Assembly: GCF_022170825.1 (NCBI RefSeq)
Contig: NZ_CP081878.1
Coordinates: 2,320,001-2,384,000, forward strand
Source: Exiguobacterium acetylicum
GTDB lineage: Bacteria; Bacillota; Bacilli; Exiguobacteriales; Exiguobacteriaceae
Direction: 5' to 3'
Length of the DNA stretch: 64,000 nt
Shown: in pieces, positions 16,133 to 24,912 of the stretch
Layout of the letters: each line of letters starts with the position of its first letter
How positions within the stretch are numbered: the stretch's first letter is position 1
Notes under the pieces: model-generated
Databases searched by the model: none
What the model was told of the DNA's origin: nothing
What the model saw: only the letters and a program-made list of their open reading frames with translations
Position numbers and translations under genes: made by a program

Positions 16133-17866
16133 TCAGCCATGTTTTGGTAAACGAATCGTAAACGTTGTTCCTTGTTGTTCCGCCGATTCGATTTCGATCT
16201 CACCGTGATGAAGATCGACGATGTGCTTGACGATGGCAAGTCCGAGACCTGTTCCACCGGAATTACGGCTGCGTGCCTTATCGACGCGATAGAAACGTTC
16301 GAAGATGCGCTGCGTTTCCTTCGGATGGATACCAATCCCGTCATCTTTAATGATGAGTTGAACAGACTCTTCTCCATCTTCAAGTTGAATCCAGACGTTT
16401 CCTCCGTTTGGCGTGTAGTTCAGTGCATTCGCGACCAAGTTGACGACAACTTGTTTTAAGCGATTCAAATCCGCTCGAATGAATACCTCTTCTTCTGTTT
16501 CGATATGAATCGTCATCTCTTTTTCTTCTGCACGTCGATGCAACAGCGCTGCCGTTTCACGGACAAGACTTGTCACATCTACAATGGCTGTCTCAAGCTG
16601 ATAGTTGTCTTGTTCCAAACGAGAAAGCTCGAGCAAGTCTTCCACCAGTGTTTGCATCCGTTCTGATTCATCATGAATGATTCGTAAAAACTGTTCTCGA
16701 ATTTCCGGAACATCTTGCGCACCATCCAGTAAGGTCTCAGCAAATCCTTTGATCGAAGTAAGTGGCGTCTTCAATTCATGACTGACATTTGCAACGAAGT
16801 CTTTGCGCATCTGTTCGAGCTTTTTGATTTCCGTGATGTCGTTAAAGACGACTGTCGTCCCTTGCACGCGACCATTCTTATCAAAAATCGGAGCCGCACT
16901 GACCATGAACGTCCGACTGTTAATCCCAAATCGAACACTCGACTGTTTCCGGTTCGGTTTTTCAGTCAGATAGACATCTTCAATCACTTGACTCATCTTT
17001 TCATTCGGAAGGACTCGATAATACAACTTACCACTAGACGGTTCATGAATGTTGAACATTTCCCGGTACGTTCGATTAACGAGCAAGACATACCCTTTCT
17101 CATCAATCAGCATAAGACCGGCACCCATATACTCGATCAAGGATTCTAAGCGTGCTCGTTGCATCGCTTCACCAGACGATGCATTCTCAAGATTTCGTGC
17201 CAATAGATTAATCGAACGTCCTAAATCACGCGATTCATCCGGTGCTGTTAATTCATAGACACGTGACTTGTAATTTCCATGCGACAATTCATGAAGGACA
17301 TCCGTCGCCTCTGCAATCGGTCGTAGGAATCGTTTTGTCGAACGGTAAATCGTCCAAAAAATGATGATGAGTGAAGCGAGTAGCGAGAAGAAGATGACCG
17401 TCCAAATTCGTGAATAGATAATATTCAAGTCTTTGGCGTAACGAATGAAGCTGACGTAAACTTCACCACCATCTGCAGTCGGAACGGGCTTCGTGAACTG
17501 AACGACACTATCGTCTGTTTTCGATTCAAAAGTCCCTTCGTCAGGAATCGCTGAGAAATTGAGCGTTGCTACTTTTACTTTCGTGACGTCGACCGGTGTA
17601 CCAGCGATGATTTCCCCGCGTCCGTTAAATAAAATCATATCGAAATTAGATTCGGCGTACAGCTTGTTCACGTATCGTGACATATCGGCAATGTCACGCC
17701 CTTGTAAGATGGTCTCGACAAGAGAGGTCTCATCCATTAGTTTTTCTTTTTCATTTTGAACATAAAACTCTTTAAATGATTGTCCAAGTAAGAAACCGAG
17801 TGCAACTAGCACGAGACTGATGAATGAGAACATCTTGAAGATGAATCTCTTTCGATACTTACTCAT
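16133..17866 (-). CDS. phoR: Sensor histidine kinase PhoR
   Basis: Membrane sensor of the phosphate-starvation two-component system. Of 577 residues, 11-28 form the first membrane helix, about 30-150 an extracellular sensor domain, about 152-172 a second helix (VIFFSLLASLIIIFWTIY), then HAMP, a PAS domain (IEYMGAGLMLIDEKGYVLLV), the phosphoacceptor His in FVANVSHELKTPLTSIKGFAETLL, and the HATPase_c boxes VVNLVANALNYTPNGG, IKDDGIGI and GGTGLGLAIVKHIV. The ATG overlaps the phoP stop by 4 nt, with GAGGAG upstream. Alternative identity: another PhoR/WalK-class kinase. Position between polA and mdh, as in Bacillus, decides for PhoR. Confidence 0.92.
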   Translation of the reverse strand: MSKYRKRFIFKMFSFISLVLVALGFLLGQSFKEFYVQNEKEKLMDETSLVETILQGRDIADMSRYVNKLYAESNFDMILFNGRGEIIAGTPVDVTKVKVATLNFSAIPDEGTFESKTDDSVVQFTKPVPTADGGEVYVSFIRYAKDLNIIYSRIWTVIFFSLLASLIIIFWTIYRSTKRFLRPIAEATDVLHELSHGNYKSRVYELTAPDESRDLGRSINLLARNLENASSGEAMQRARLESLIEYMGAGLMLIDEKGYVLLVNRTYREMFNIHEPSSGKLYYRVLPNEKMSQVIEDVYLTEKPNRKQSSVRFGINSRTFMVSAAPIFDKNGRVQGTTVVFNDITEIKKLEQMRKDFVANVSHELKTPLTSIKGFAETLLDGAQDVPEIREQFLRIIHDESERMQTLVEDLLELSRLEQDNYQLETAIVDVTSLVRETAALLHRRAEEKEMTIHIETEEEVFIRADLNRLKQVVVNLVANALNYTPNGGNVWIQLEDGEESVQLIIKDDGIGIHPKETQRIFERFYRVDKARSRNSGGTGLGLAIVKHIVDLHHGEIEIESAEQQGTTFTIRLPKHG

Positions 17867-18573
17867 TCTGGTTTAGGCTCCTCCATCTTATACCCGAGAC
17901 CGCGAATCGTTTTAATATAAATCGGTTTTTTCGTATTCGGTTCGATTTTCTCACGGACGTGACTAATGTGAACATCCACGATACGTGTATCGCCGACAAA
18001 ATCGTAATTCCAAATCGCTGATAACAGTTGATCGCGCGTCAGAACACGCCCTTTGTTTTTAGCAAGGTATACGAGCAGTTCAAATTCTTTAGGTGTCAGT
18101 TCAAGACGTTCTTCCGCTTTAAAGGCTTCATAGTTATCCGGAACGATTTTGACATCTCCAATTAGGATCGTGCCATCCGTCACCTCTTCTGGAGATGATG
18201 ATTGATGACTCATCCGTCGTAAAATCGCTTTTACACGAGCAACGACTTCACGCGGACTGAACGGTTTCGTCAGATAATCGTCCGCTCCAAGTTCGAGACC
18301 GAGAACTTTATCGAACTCATCATCCTTTGCCGTCAACATCAAGATGGGTGTATTGATTTTTTGCTGGCGAAGACGTTTACACACTTCAAGACCATCAAGC
18401 TCCGGTAACATCAAATCTAAGACGATCAATGCCGCGTCTTGTTTTTCCGCTAATTTTAAACCAGACATCCCATCATGCGCTGTTTCAACGATGAAACCGG
18501 CTTGTTCTAAGTTGAACTTCAACAATGTTGCAATCGACAATTCGTCATCTACCACGATAATTTTATCTTTCAA
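17863..18573 (-). CDS. phoP: Phosphate response regulator PhoP (TTG start)
   Basis: OmpR-family DNA-binding response regulator, partner of PhoR. The 236-residue protein has a receiver domain with the acidic pair VVDDE (about 7-9), phosphoacceptor Asp in LIVLDLMLPELDG (about 53) and Lys in MLTAKDDE, then a winged-helix effector domain (ELTPKEFELLVYLAKNKGRV, TRIVDVHISHVREKIE). Start choice: TTG at 18573 gives MKDKIIVVDDE, matching family N-termini, and has GAGGGGG nine bases upstream; the in-frame ATG at 18582 directly abuts that SD, and the longer frame to 18645 has none. A weak promoter (TTGTGG, 17 bases, TTAAGA) lies about 80 nt upstream. Confidence 0.92.
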   Translation of the reverse strand: MKDKIIVVDDELSIATLLKFNLEQAGFIVETAHDGMSGLKLAEKQDAALIVLDLMLPELDGLEVCKRLRQQKINTPILMLTAKDDEFDKVLGLELGADDYLTKPFSPREVVARVKAILRRMSHQSSSPEEVTDGTILIGDVKIVPDNYEAFKAEERLELTPKEFELLVYLAKNKGRVLTRDQLLSAIWNYDFVGDTRIVDVHISHVREKIEPNTKKPIYIKTIRGLGYKMEEPKPE

Positions 18574-18794
18574 ACCTTGCATCCCCCTCAAGTTTCCTTC
18601 TTTTCGAATGAGGAATTCCGTGGAATCCGCTTCGTCTGTTTTCATCTTAACGACTTTTAATGGAAAACCACAAATCTTTCTGCGGTTTCTTTACATAATC
18701 TTTAAAGGAGCGTACTGATTCCTCCTGTTCATTCGTGTAAAACGTTCGAAAATGGGGAATCAGTAGATATCGTTAATTGTAGGAGGTCAAATGT

Positions 18795-19220
18795 ATGGAA
18801 TGGAATCATCCCCTTTTTGCAGCCATCACGGCGTGGTTCATCGCTCAAGCAGCGAAGCTCGTCACAAGTCTCGTGCGTACACGAAAATTTGATTTAGAAA
18901 TCATGTTCGCTTCTGGTGGTATGCCTAGTTCACATAGCTCGACTGTCGTCGCGTTAGCTGTCGTCATCGGCTTTCAGGAAGGATTCTCTTCCTCTATTTT
19001 TGCGCTTGCCGCCGTCTTTGCAACCATCATCATGTATGATGCGACCGGTGTTCGCCAAGCCGTCGGTGTCCAAGCGAAATTGCTAAACGACTACTTTAAA
19101 GGAATTCGCCACGAGACTCCTCTATTGAATGAACTCGTTGGACATACTGAGTTCCAAGTATTCGTTGGTCTCTTGCTCGGTTTAGCTGTCGGCATCTTGT
19201 GGCCTGTTTTCTTCTTTTAA
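18795..19220 (+). CDS. DUF212 / divergent PAP2 family membrane protein (YuiD-like)
   Basis: A 141-residue membrane protein with about four helices. It carries FASGGMPSSHSSTVVALA, the motif of divergent PAP2 proteins (DUF212), in which SxxH resembles the phosphatase motif of PAP2 enzymes, and GVRQAVGVQAKLLN, also typical. The family is widespread in bacteria and plants but its biochemical role is not settled. The ATG at 18795 follows AGGAGGTC. It is transcribed away from phoPR and ends in a perfect 16-bp hairpin shared with the convergent alcohol dehydrogenase gene. This placement beside phoP is not the Bacillus one. Confidence 0.88.
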   Translation: MEWNHPLFAAITAWFIAQAAKLVTSLVRTRKFDLEIMFASGGMPSSHSSTVVALAVVIGFQEGFSSSIFALAAVFATIIMYDATGVRQAVGVQAKLLNDYFKGIRHETPLLNELVGHTEFQVFVGLLLGLAVGILWPVFFF

Positions 19221-19224
19221 ATCT

Positions 19225-19260
19225 ACAACACAGCCCATCCGATTGGATGGGCTGTGTTGT
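19225..19260. terminator. Bidirectional terminator, perfect 16-bp stem
   Basis: ACAACACAGCCCATCC pairs perfectly with its complement around GATT, between the convergent genes ending at 19220 and 19266. Poly-T tails are weak on both sides (TTGTATG, TTGTAGATTT), but stem strength suggests termination in both directions. Confidence 0.75.
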
Positions 19261-19265
19261 ATGAC

Positions 19266-20405
19266 TTATGGTTTTAGAACGACCTTGATGCATCCATCTG
19301 TTCGATCGTTGAATGTTTGATAAGCTGCAGCAGCATCATCAAGTGCCACTCGATGAGTCACGATGTCCGTCGGATCAAACTCCTTGTTGATGATTTTCTG
19401 GAACAACTCTGGCATCAGGTGTACGACTGGAGCTTGTCCCATTTTCAGCGTAATGTTTCGAGTGAAGAAATCGCCAAGCGGGAACTGATTGTATTTTTTA
19501 GCGTAAACACCCGTCAATTGTACGGTTCCAAACTTCCGGACAGCGTCCTTCGCAATATCAATGGCACTTAATGTACCTCCTTGCAGACCAATCTTTTGCT
19601 CGATTTTCTCAACAGGTGACATTTTTCCGTCAAAACCAACACAATCAATGACGACGTCTGCTCCTCCTTGTGTCAATTCTTTGATGTAAGCACCGCTCTC
19701 TGCATGATCTGAAAAATTCACGGTTTCAACTTTATTCGTCACTTTGGCATGATTTAATCGATACACTTGATCATCTACTGCAATAACTCGTTTTGCGCCT
19801 TGCATCCACGCAAATTTTTGCGTCATCAATCCAACGGGTCCTGAGCCAAGGACAACAACCGTGTCCCCTTTTTTTACGCCTGCATGTAGGACACTCCAAT
19901 AAGCTGTAGGTAAAACATCAGATAAGAACAGTAACGCTTCGTCTTCTAGTTCACACGATTCCGGAATCACAAGCGGCATGAAGTTTCCAAATGGGACTTT
20001 TAAATATTCCGCCTGACCACCAGGATGTCCACCAAACTCTTCTGTGAAACCGAAATACCCACCTGTATCGACATGCGGATTACCGTTCGAGTTATCGCAC
20101 TGGCTCTCCATATCATGTTCACAAAAGAAACAATGACCACAAGCAACGTTAAACGGCAACACGACACGATCTCCCCGTTTGACCTTGGTTACACCTGGTC
20201 CCACCTCTTCGACAATGCCCATCGGTTCGTGACCAATGACATAATCTTTATGAGCCGGCATATTTCCCTGATAGATGTGTAAGTCCGAACCACAAATTGC
20301 AGTCGATGTGATCTTAACGATAATATCGTCTTGTTTGTCAATCGATGGATCTTTGACTTGTTTGACTTGGACATCTTTTGCTCCTTGGTACGTTACAGCG
20401 CGCAT
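19266..20405 (-). CDS. Zinc-dependent alcohol dehydrogenase (formaldehyde/threonine dehydrogenase-like)
   Basis: A 379-residue medium-chain dehydrogenase/reductase. The catalytic zinc ligands are visible as Cys in TAICGSDLHIYQG (about 38) and HE in VIGHEPMG (about 60); the structural zinc loop is CGHCFFCEHDMESQC (about 90-104); the NAD-binding motif is VVLGSGPVGLM. The lengthened region VDTGGYFGFTEEFGGHPGGQ is typical of glutathione-independent formaldehyde dehydrogenase-like members such as Bacillus AdhB. Substrate is therefore probably a short-chain alcohol or aldehyde, unproven. The ATG at 20405 follows AAGGGGG. It is single-gene; a short dyad 25 bases before the start may be an operator. 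Confidence 0.88.
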   Translation of the reverse strand: MRAVTYQGAKDVQVKQVKDPSIDKQDDIIVKITSTAICGSDLHIYQGNMPAHKDYVIGHEPMGIVEEVGPGVTKVKRGDRVVLPFNVACGHCFFCEHDMESQCDNSNGNPHVDTGGYFGFTEEFGGHPGGQAEYLKVPFGNFMPLVIPESCELEDEALLFLSDVLPTAYWSVLHAGVKKGDTVVVLGSGPVGLMTQKFAWMQGAKRVIAVDDQVYRLNHAKVTNKVETVNFSDHAESGAYIKELTQGGADVVIDCVGFDGKMSPVEKIEQKIGLQGGTLSAIDIAKDAVRKFGTVQLTGVYAKKYNQFPLGDFFTRNITLKMGQAPVVHLMPELFQKIINKEFDPTDIVTHRVALDDAAAAYQTFNDRTDGCIKVVLKP

Positions 20406-20429
20406 GTAAAATCCCCCTTGGTGGAATAA

Positions 20430-20449
20430 AATGACGTACCTTTGTCATT
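20430..20449. promoter_or_regulatory. Dyad upstream of the alcohol dehydrogenase gene
   Basis: AATGAC and GTCATT, six-base perfect arms separated by eight bases, lie just before the SD of the dehydrogenase. They could be an operator for an aldehyde-responsive regulator. Short enough to be chance. Confidence 0.3.
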
Positions 20450-20486
20450 ACCCTAATACAATCATTTTTTTACATGTTTTTTAAAA

Positions 20487-20696
20487 TTGGAACTTTTCTC
20501 CTACATACATCGTATATTGTGGTCCGCTCACGGATTACCTTGCCCATACTGTCAGAATCCGCAACACCTACATATGGAACATCAAGGTTATTTTTTAAGG
20601 ATTGGTTATTTGATTCCTTGGCTGACGTTCCTTCTCATACTGGTCTGTCCTTGGTATGCCAAATTGTCACACCATGCTTCCCCCTATCGGTTATGA
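20487..20696 (+). CDS. Possible small CPYC-motif membrane protein or gene remnant
   Basis: A 69-codon frame reads through HGLPCPYCQNPQHLHMEHQ, a CxxC pair with following histidines, then YFLRIGYLIPWLTFLLILVC, a convincing membrane helix. The amino acid composition and codon choice look like protein rather than noise, and the frame is followed within 10 bases by a hairpin whose strong T-run faces this strand (20704-20745). Against it: the start would be TTG at 20487 with no visible SD, and no promoter is clear. It could be a start-truncated remnant. I do not recognise a family. The remainder of 20406-20748 holds only the dyad and this terminator. Confidence 0.35.
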   Translation: MELFSYIHRILWSAHGLPCPYCQNPQHLHMEHQGYFLRIGYLIPWLTFLLILVCPWYAKLSHHASPYRL

Positions 20697-20703
20697 GGAG
20701 ACG

Positions 20704-20745
20704 AAAAAGACGAACCTGTCGAAAAGGACAGGTTCGTCTTTTTTT
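20704..20745. terminator. Bidirectional terminator between the small ORF and mdh
   Basis: GACGAACCTGTC and GACAGGTTCGTC form a perfect 12-bp stem around a six-base loop. On the plus strand it is followed by seven T, on the minus strand (mdh side) by five T. Confidence 0.88.
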
Positions 20746-20748
20746 AAT

Positions 20749-21687
20749 TCAGGATTTTAATAAGTCGAGCACAGAACGGACGGTAGAAGCTGATCGATTC
20801 AGTGCTTCCTGCTCCTCGGCAGTCAGCTCAAGTTCATACACATGCTCAACACCGTTCCCGCCAAGAATGACGGGTACGCCGAAGTACATATCATCGTATC
20901 CGTATTCTCCTTCGAGATAAGCGATTGCCGGAAGAATCCGTCGCTGATCCTTTAAAATCGCTTCAACCATCTCAGCAATCGCTGCTGCCGGCGCATAATA
21001 AGCAGAACCGTTTCCGAGTAACTGAACGATTTCACCGCCCCCTTTACGGGTCCGGTTGACAATCGCATCTAGTCGCTCCTTCGATACGAGCTTCTCGATT
21101 GGGATTCCTCCTGCCTGAGAATAGCGCAGTAGCGGTACCATATCATCTCCGTGTCCACCGAGCACGAATCCCGATACGTCCTTCACAGAAACGTTGAGTT
21201 CTTCTGCTAGAAACGTCCGAAAACGCGCCGTGTCGAGAACGCCGGACTGCCCGATGACGCGCTCCTTCGGAAAACCAGATGCCTGATAGACCGTATACGT
21301 CATCGCATCGACCGGGTTCGTCAAAACGATGATGATCGATTCTGGTGCGTGGGTGACGATTTCCTTCGTCACAGCTGTCATGACGGCGGCATTCGTACTT
21401 ACAAGGTCTTCGCGGCTCATGCCCGGCTTTCGAGCAATGCCGGCAGTGATGACGACGATATCCGCACCGTTGATTTCTGCATAATCCGATGTCCCTTTTA
21501 CCGAGGCATCAAATCCGAGGATCGGCGCTGCTTCTTGCATATCAAGCGCCTTTCCTTTCGTCGGATTCTCTTGCTCTGGTCGATCGACAAGGACGATATC
21601 ACCTAACTCTTGCTGGGCAAGGTAGAGTGCCGTCGTCGCGCCCGTAAAGCCACTTCCTATGACTGCGATCTTCTTCCGTCTGTTCAT
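20749..21687 (-). CDS. mdh: Malate dehydrogenase
   Basis: Oxidises malate to oxaloacetate with NAD in the TCA cycle. The 312-residue LDH-like enzyme begins with the Rossmann motif [17 protein letters not shown], has the substrate Arg loop [11 protein letters not shown] (about 85-95), the catalytic Asp-Arg in VLDTARFR (about 152) and the catalytic His in [11 protein letters not shown] (about 180). The Arg in the specificity position of the mobile loop (ARKPG) agrees with malate rather than lactate use. AGGAGG precedes ATG at 21687. It is last in citZ-icd-mdh, 22 nt after icd, the standard Bacillus order of three TCA genes. Confidence 0.95.
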   Translation of the reverse strand: MNRRKKIAVIGSGFTGATTALYLAQQELGDIVLVDRPEQENPTKGKALDMQEAAPILGFDASVKGTSDYAEINGADIVVITAGIARKPGMSREDLVSTNAAVMTAVTKEIVTHAPESIIIVLTNPVDAMTYTVYQASGFPKERVIGQSGVLDTARFRTFLAEELNVSVKDVSGFVLGGHGDDMVPLLRYSQAGGIPIEKLVSKERLDAIVNRTRKGGGEIVQLLGNGSAYYAPAAAIAEMVEAILKDQRRILPAIAYLEGEYGYDDMYFGVPVILGGNGVEHVYELELTAEEQEALNRSASTVRSVLDLLKS

Positions 21688-21709
21688 CGACTCATTCCTC
21701 CTGATCGGA

Positions 21710-22984
21710 TTACATGTTTTTGATGAGTTCGTCCGCGAATTCAGAACACTTCACTTCAGTCGCACCATCCATGAGACGCGCGAAGTCGTATGTGACGACT
21801 TTTGCTTCGATCGATGTTTCCATCGATTTGATGATGAGATCTGCTGCTTCGTTCCAACCGAGGTGACGGAACATCATTTCACCTGACAAGATGACAGATG
21901 ATGGGTTTACTTTATCAAGTCCAGCGTATTTCGGTGCTGTACCGTGAGTTGCTTCAAAGATCGCGTGACCTGTCATGTAGTTGATGTTTGCGCCAGGTGC
22001 AATTCCGATACCACCGACTTGTGCAGCAAGTGCATCTGAGATGTAATCACCGTTCAAGTTCATTGTCGCAACGACATCGAACTCTTTTGGACGAGTCAAG
22101 ATTTGTTGTAAGAAGATATCAGCGATGGAGTCTTTTACGATCAACTTACCAGCAGCTTCTGCGTCTGCTTGTGCTTTGTTCGCAGCGTCTGTTCCTTCTT
22201 CTTCCTTGATGCGATCGTACTGGTTCCAAGTGAAGACATGCTCTGCGTATTCACGCTCAGCAAGCTCGTAGCCCCAGTTTTTGAAAGCACCTTCCGTAAA
22301 CTTCATGATGTTCCCTTTATGAACGAGCGTCAATGAAGCGCGTTTGTTCTCGAGTGCGTATTCGATTGCTGCGCGAACGAGGCGTTCTGTTCCCTCTTTT
22401 GAAATCGGTTTGATTCCAAGACCAGATGTCTCAGGGAAGCGGATTTTATTGACACCCATTTCATTTTGAAGGAATTGAAGCAGTTTTTCAGCGCCTTCGC
22501 TGCCTTCTGCGTATTCGATTCCTGCGTAGATGTCTTCAGTGTTTTCACGGAAGATGACCATGTCTGTATCTTCTGGGCGTTTAACCGGTGAAGGTACACC
22601 TGTGAAGTAACGAACTGGGCGAAGGCATGTGTACAAATCAAGCTCTTGACGAAGTGCAACGTTCAATGAACGAATACCGCCGCCGACTGGTGTCGTAAGT
22701 GGTCCTTTGATTGCGATGATGTGCTCACGAATAAGGTCAAGTGTCTCTTCTGGTAACCAGTTACCTGTTTTGTTGAATGCTTTTTCACCAGCGTATACTT
22801 CTTTCCATTCGATCTTTTTCTTACCGTTGTATGCTTTTTCAACTGCTGCATCGAATACACGTACAGCTGCATTCCAAATGTCAGGTCCTGTTCCGTCACC
22901 GATGATGAATGGAATGATTGGTGAGTTTGGAACTTGAAGTGTACCGTTCGTTACTGTGATGTTTTCGCCTTGAAGTGTAGCCAT
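21710..22984 (-). CDS. icd: Isocitrate dehydrogenase (NADP)
   Basis: Converts isocitrate to 2-oxoglutarate, producing NADPH. The 424-residue length is that of the bacterial NADP enzymes of Bacillus and E. coli type. Visible motifs are the substrate loop [19 protein letters not shown] (about 110-128), [14 protein letters not shown] with catalytic Tyr (about 160) and the metal-binding DAxxx region of [19 protein letters not shown], then [14 protein letters not shown] in the cofactor site. The ATG at 22984 follows AAGGGGG. It sits 71 nt after citZ, with a hairpin between them, and 22 nt before mdh. Confidence 0.97.
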   Translation of the reverse strand: MATLQGENITVTNGTLQVPNSPIIPFIIGDGTGPDIWNAAVRVFDAAVEKAYNGKKKIEWKEVYAGEKAFNKTGNWLPEETLDLIREHIIAIKGPLTTPVGGGIRSLNVALRQELDLYTCLRPVRYFTGVPSPVKRPEDTDMVIFRENTEDIYAGIEYAEGSEGAEKLLQFLQNEMGVNKIRFPETSGLGIKPISKEGTERLVRAAIEYALENKRASLTLVHKGNIMKFTEGAFKNWGYELAEREYAEHVFTWNQYDRIKEEEGTDAANKAQADAEAAGKLIVKDSIADIFLQQILTRPKEFDVVATMNLNGDYISDALAAQVGGIGIAPGANINYMTGHAIFEATHGTAPKYAGLDKVNPSSVILSGEMMFRHLGWNEAADLIIKSMETSIEAKVVTYDFARLMDGATEVKCSEFADELIKNM

Positions 22985-23023
22985 GTCTAAAAATCCCCCT
23001 TAAGTAATTGTGATCTACATCAA

Positions 23024-23050
23024 AAATCAGGAGAGGATTACTCCTCTCCG
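23024..23050 (-). terminator. Hairpin between citZ and icd
   Basis: Minus strand GGAGAGGAG-TAAT-CTCCTCTCC type stem followed by ATTTTTG, just after the citZ stop. It could partly terminate or act as an mRNA processing or stability element, setting citZ apart from icd-mdh. Confidence 0.6.
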
Positions 23051-23055
23051 TCCTT

Positions 23056-24168
23056 TTAACGTTCTTGAATGGACACGTATGTCCGGTGCGTTTCACCCGT
23101 GTAGTCTGCACGCGGGCGAATCAGACGGTTATCGCTATATTGCTCTAAAATGTGCGCCAACCAACCTGACATCCGACTTACAGCAAAGATTGGAGTGAAT
23201 AATTCTGTATCAAGTCCAAGTGCATGGTACGTAGAAGCAGAATAGAAATCAACATTTGGTTTCAATCCTTTTTCCGATTGGACGATTTCGTCAATCTTAA
23301 CTGACATCTCGTACCACTTCGGCTCCCCGATTTGAGCAGTCAGCTGACGGCTCATTTCTTGAAGATGCTTCGCACGTGGGTCGCCGTCCTTGTAGACACG
23401 GTGACCGAAGCCCATGATTTTTTGCTTGTTCTCAAGTTTATTATGAACATACTCGTCAACCTTTTCAACCGAATCAATTTCAAGCAACATCTTCATGACG
23501 GCTTCGTTCGCTCCACCGTGAAGTGGTCCTTTTAATGCGCCCATCGCTGCTGTCACACCTGAGTAGACGTCAGAGAGTGTCGCGACACACACGCGTGCCG
23601 TGAACGTCGAAGCGTTCAACTCGTGATCAGCGTGAAGGACGAGCGCTTGATTGAAGGCTTTTTCCGCAACTTCCGTCGGTTCTTCGCCTGTCAACATGAA
23701 CAAGAAGTTTCCTGCGTAAGAAAGACCTGTTTTAGGTGCAATCGGTTCTTGTCCTTTTTTGATACGTGCGTAAGCTGTAACAAGCGTTGCGATTTGCGCT
23801 TGTAATTTGATGGCTTTAGCGTAATTCGCCTCAGTCGACATATCTTCCGATGTTTCATCGTAAAGCGCGAGTTGAGAGAGCGCCGTCCGAATCGTCGCCA
23901 TCGCATTCGCCGACTTTGGTGCTGCCTTCATCGTCTCGAGAACGGCAGTTGCGACTGTCGCTTCGGAAATCAATGCTTCCGACAGTTGCTTCAATTCCTC
24001 TTCTTTTGGTAGACGGTCGTTCCACAGTAAGAAGACGACTTCCTCAAATGAGGCGTGCTCCGCCAAATCATCAATCGTATAACCGCCATACGTCAATTGA
24101 CCATCGATGATCGAACTGATTTTCGATGAAGTCGCGACGATTCCTTCTAAACCTTTAGTTTGCGTCAT
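23056..24168 (-). CDS. citZ: Citrate synthase
   Basis: Condenses acetyl-CoA and oxaloacetate into citrate, the entry step of the TCA cycle. The 370-residue type II-small enzyme shows the family landmarks: an N-terminal YGGYTIDDLAEHASFEEV, the His in LVLHADHELNASTF (about 225), the active-site segment GPLHGGANEAVM (about 258-263) and IMGFGHRVYKDGDPRA (about 300) with catalytic His. The C-terminal SGWLAHILEQ and RPRADYTG are conserved. The ATG at 24168 follows AAGGGGG. It heads citZ-icd-mdh; a cre-like box and a leader hairpin lie upstream, pointing to glucose repression. Confidence 0.96.
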   Translation of the reverse strand: MTQTKGLEGIVATSSKISSIIDGQLTYGGYTIDDLAEHASFEEVVFLLWNDRLPKEEELKQLSEALISEATVATAVLETMKAAPKSANAMATIRTALSQLALYDETSEDMSTEANYAKAIKLQAQIATLVTAYARIKKGQEPIAPKTGLSYAGNFLFMLTGEEPTEVAEKAFNQALVLHADHELNASTFTARVCVATLSDVYSGVTAAMGALKGPLHGGANEAVMKMLLEIDSVEKVDEYVHNKLENKQKIMGFGHRVYKDGDPRAKHLQEMSRQLTAQIGEPKWYEMSVKIDEIVQSEKGLKPNVDFYSASTYHALGLDTELFTPIFAVSRMSGWLAHILEQYSDNRLIRPRADYTGETHRTYVSIQER

Positions 24169-24198
24169 GACAATAATCCCCCTTTTTTCCCCAGAAAT

Positions 24199-24212
24199 TT
24201 AAAACGCTTTCA
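24199..24212 (-). promoter_or_regulatory. cre-like site in the citZ leader
   Basis: TGAAAGCGTTTTAA on the minus strand matches the cre consensus TGWAANCGNTNWCA at 13 of 14 positions. It lies about 30 bases before the start codon and downstream of the predicted promoter, so CcpA could act as a roadblock. Confidence 0.6.
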
Positions 24213-24223
24213 TTTCCGTATTG

Positions 24224-24281
24224 AAAAAAAGACGTCTACTCAAGAGTCGTTCCCCATGCTTGTACCGCTGTACTCTTGAAT
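24224..24281 (-). terminator. Leader hairpin with U run upstream of citZ
   Basis: ATTCAAGAGT (24272-24281) pairs with ACTCTTGAGT (24238-24247) around a 24-base loop; seven T follow seven bases later (24224-24230). It lies downstream of the predicted citZ promoter, so it may be an attenuator as well as the end of the upstream ytwI transcript. Confidence 0.45.
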
Positions 24282-24303
24282 AAACCATCTTGTTTCTGTT
24301 CTT

Positions 24304-24332
24304 AGTATAAACAAAATTACCCAAAAAGTGAA
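24304..24332 (-). promoter_or_regulatory. citZ promoter
   Basis: Minus strand TTCACT (24327-24332), 17-base spacer, TATACT (24304-24309), giving a leader of about 130 nt that includes the hairpin and the cre-like site. Confidence 0.55.
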
Positions 24333-24385
24333 TGAACTTGCATACTATTATCAAAAAATTAATTCGTTCACTCGATGGATTCGAC

Positions 24386-24856
24386 TCATCCAGTGAACGC
24401 TTTTGCGATGACATCCCACATTCCGATGACGAGTGCAGCAATGCCGGCACCAATTAACGGACCGACCGGTACGCCTCGGAAAAGTCCGACTGCAAGAATC
24501 GTTCCAGCTAGCAAAGCTGTCGTGACGAGCGGATCTTCTTTCATCAGTCCAACACCGTGTGCTGCGACGATTGCGACAAAAATTCCTGATAAAAATGAGA
24601 TGATGCCGATATGTCCCCGAATGCTTTGTAGAAGTTCTTTAAATCCAATGTCCCCTGCTGCAATCGGTACAAGGATCGCTGCCGTAATCAACGTGACGCC
24701 CCAAGTGATTCCTTTTGCCTGCAAGGAAGGAAACAATCGACTGTCGAGCCCGATTGCCTTGATGATCAGTAGAAAGGCAGCAGCAATGATCAGTGATTTA
24801 TTTTGTGCGATGACCCCGATGAAGACGAGGGCAATCAAAAATAGATAGGCTTCCAT
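24386..24856 (-). CDS. ytwI: DUF441 family membrane protein (YtwI)
   Basis: A 156-residue hydrophobic protein with about four membrane helices (residues 2-32, 47-65, 80-100, 108-150) and small-residue-rich loops such as GVPVGPLIGAGIAALVIG. It matches the DUF441 family and holds the YtwI place between citZ and pyk as in Bacillus subtilis; function unknown. The SD AGGAGG is four bases before ATG at 24856. The U-tract of the pyk terminator runs directly into this SD, so expression may depend on readthrough from pyk. The Bacillus neighbour ytvI is absent. Confidence 0.85.
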   Translation of the reverse strand: MEAYLFLIALVFIGVIAQNKSLIIAAAFLLIIKAIGLDSRLFPSLQAKGITWGVTLITAAILVPIAAGDIGFKELLQSIRGHIGIISFLSGIFVAIVAAHGVGLMKEDPLVTTALLAGTILAVGLFRGVPVGPLIGAGIAALVIGMWDVIAKAFTG

Positions 24857-24867
24857 ACGTCCTCCTC

Positions 24868-24904
24868 AAAAAAAAGACGGACATGACCTAAGTCACGTCC
24901 GTCA
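24868..24904 (-). terminator. pyk terminator
   Basis: GACGGACGTGAC and GTCATGTCCGTC form a 12-bp stem with one G-T pair and a short loop, followed by eight T on the minus strand. Confidence 0.9.
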
Positions 24905-24912
24905 TGAATGGA

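Noticed and set aside
24375-24848. 157-codon frame opposite ytwI
   Set aside because: Exact antisense of ytwI, with no RBS; membrane-protein codons give long antisense frames.
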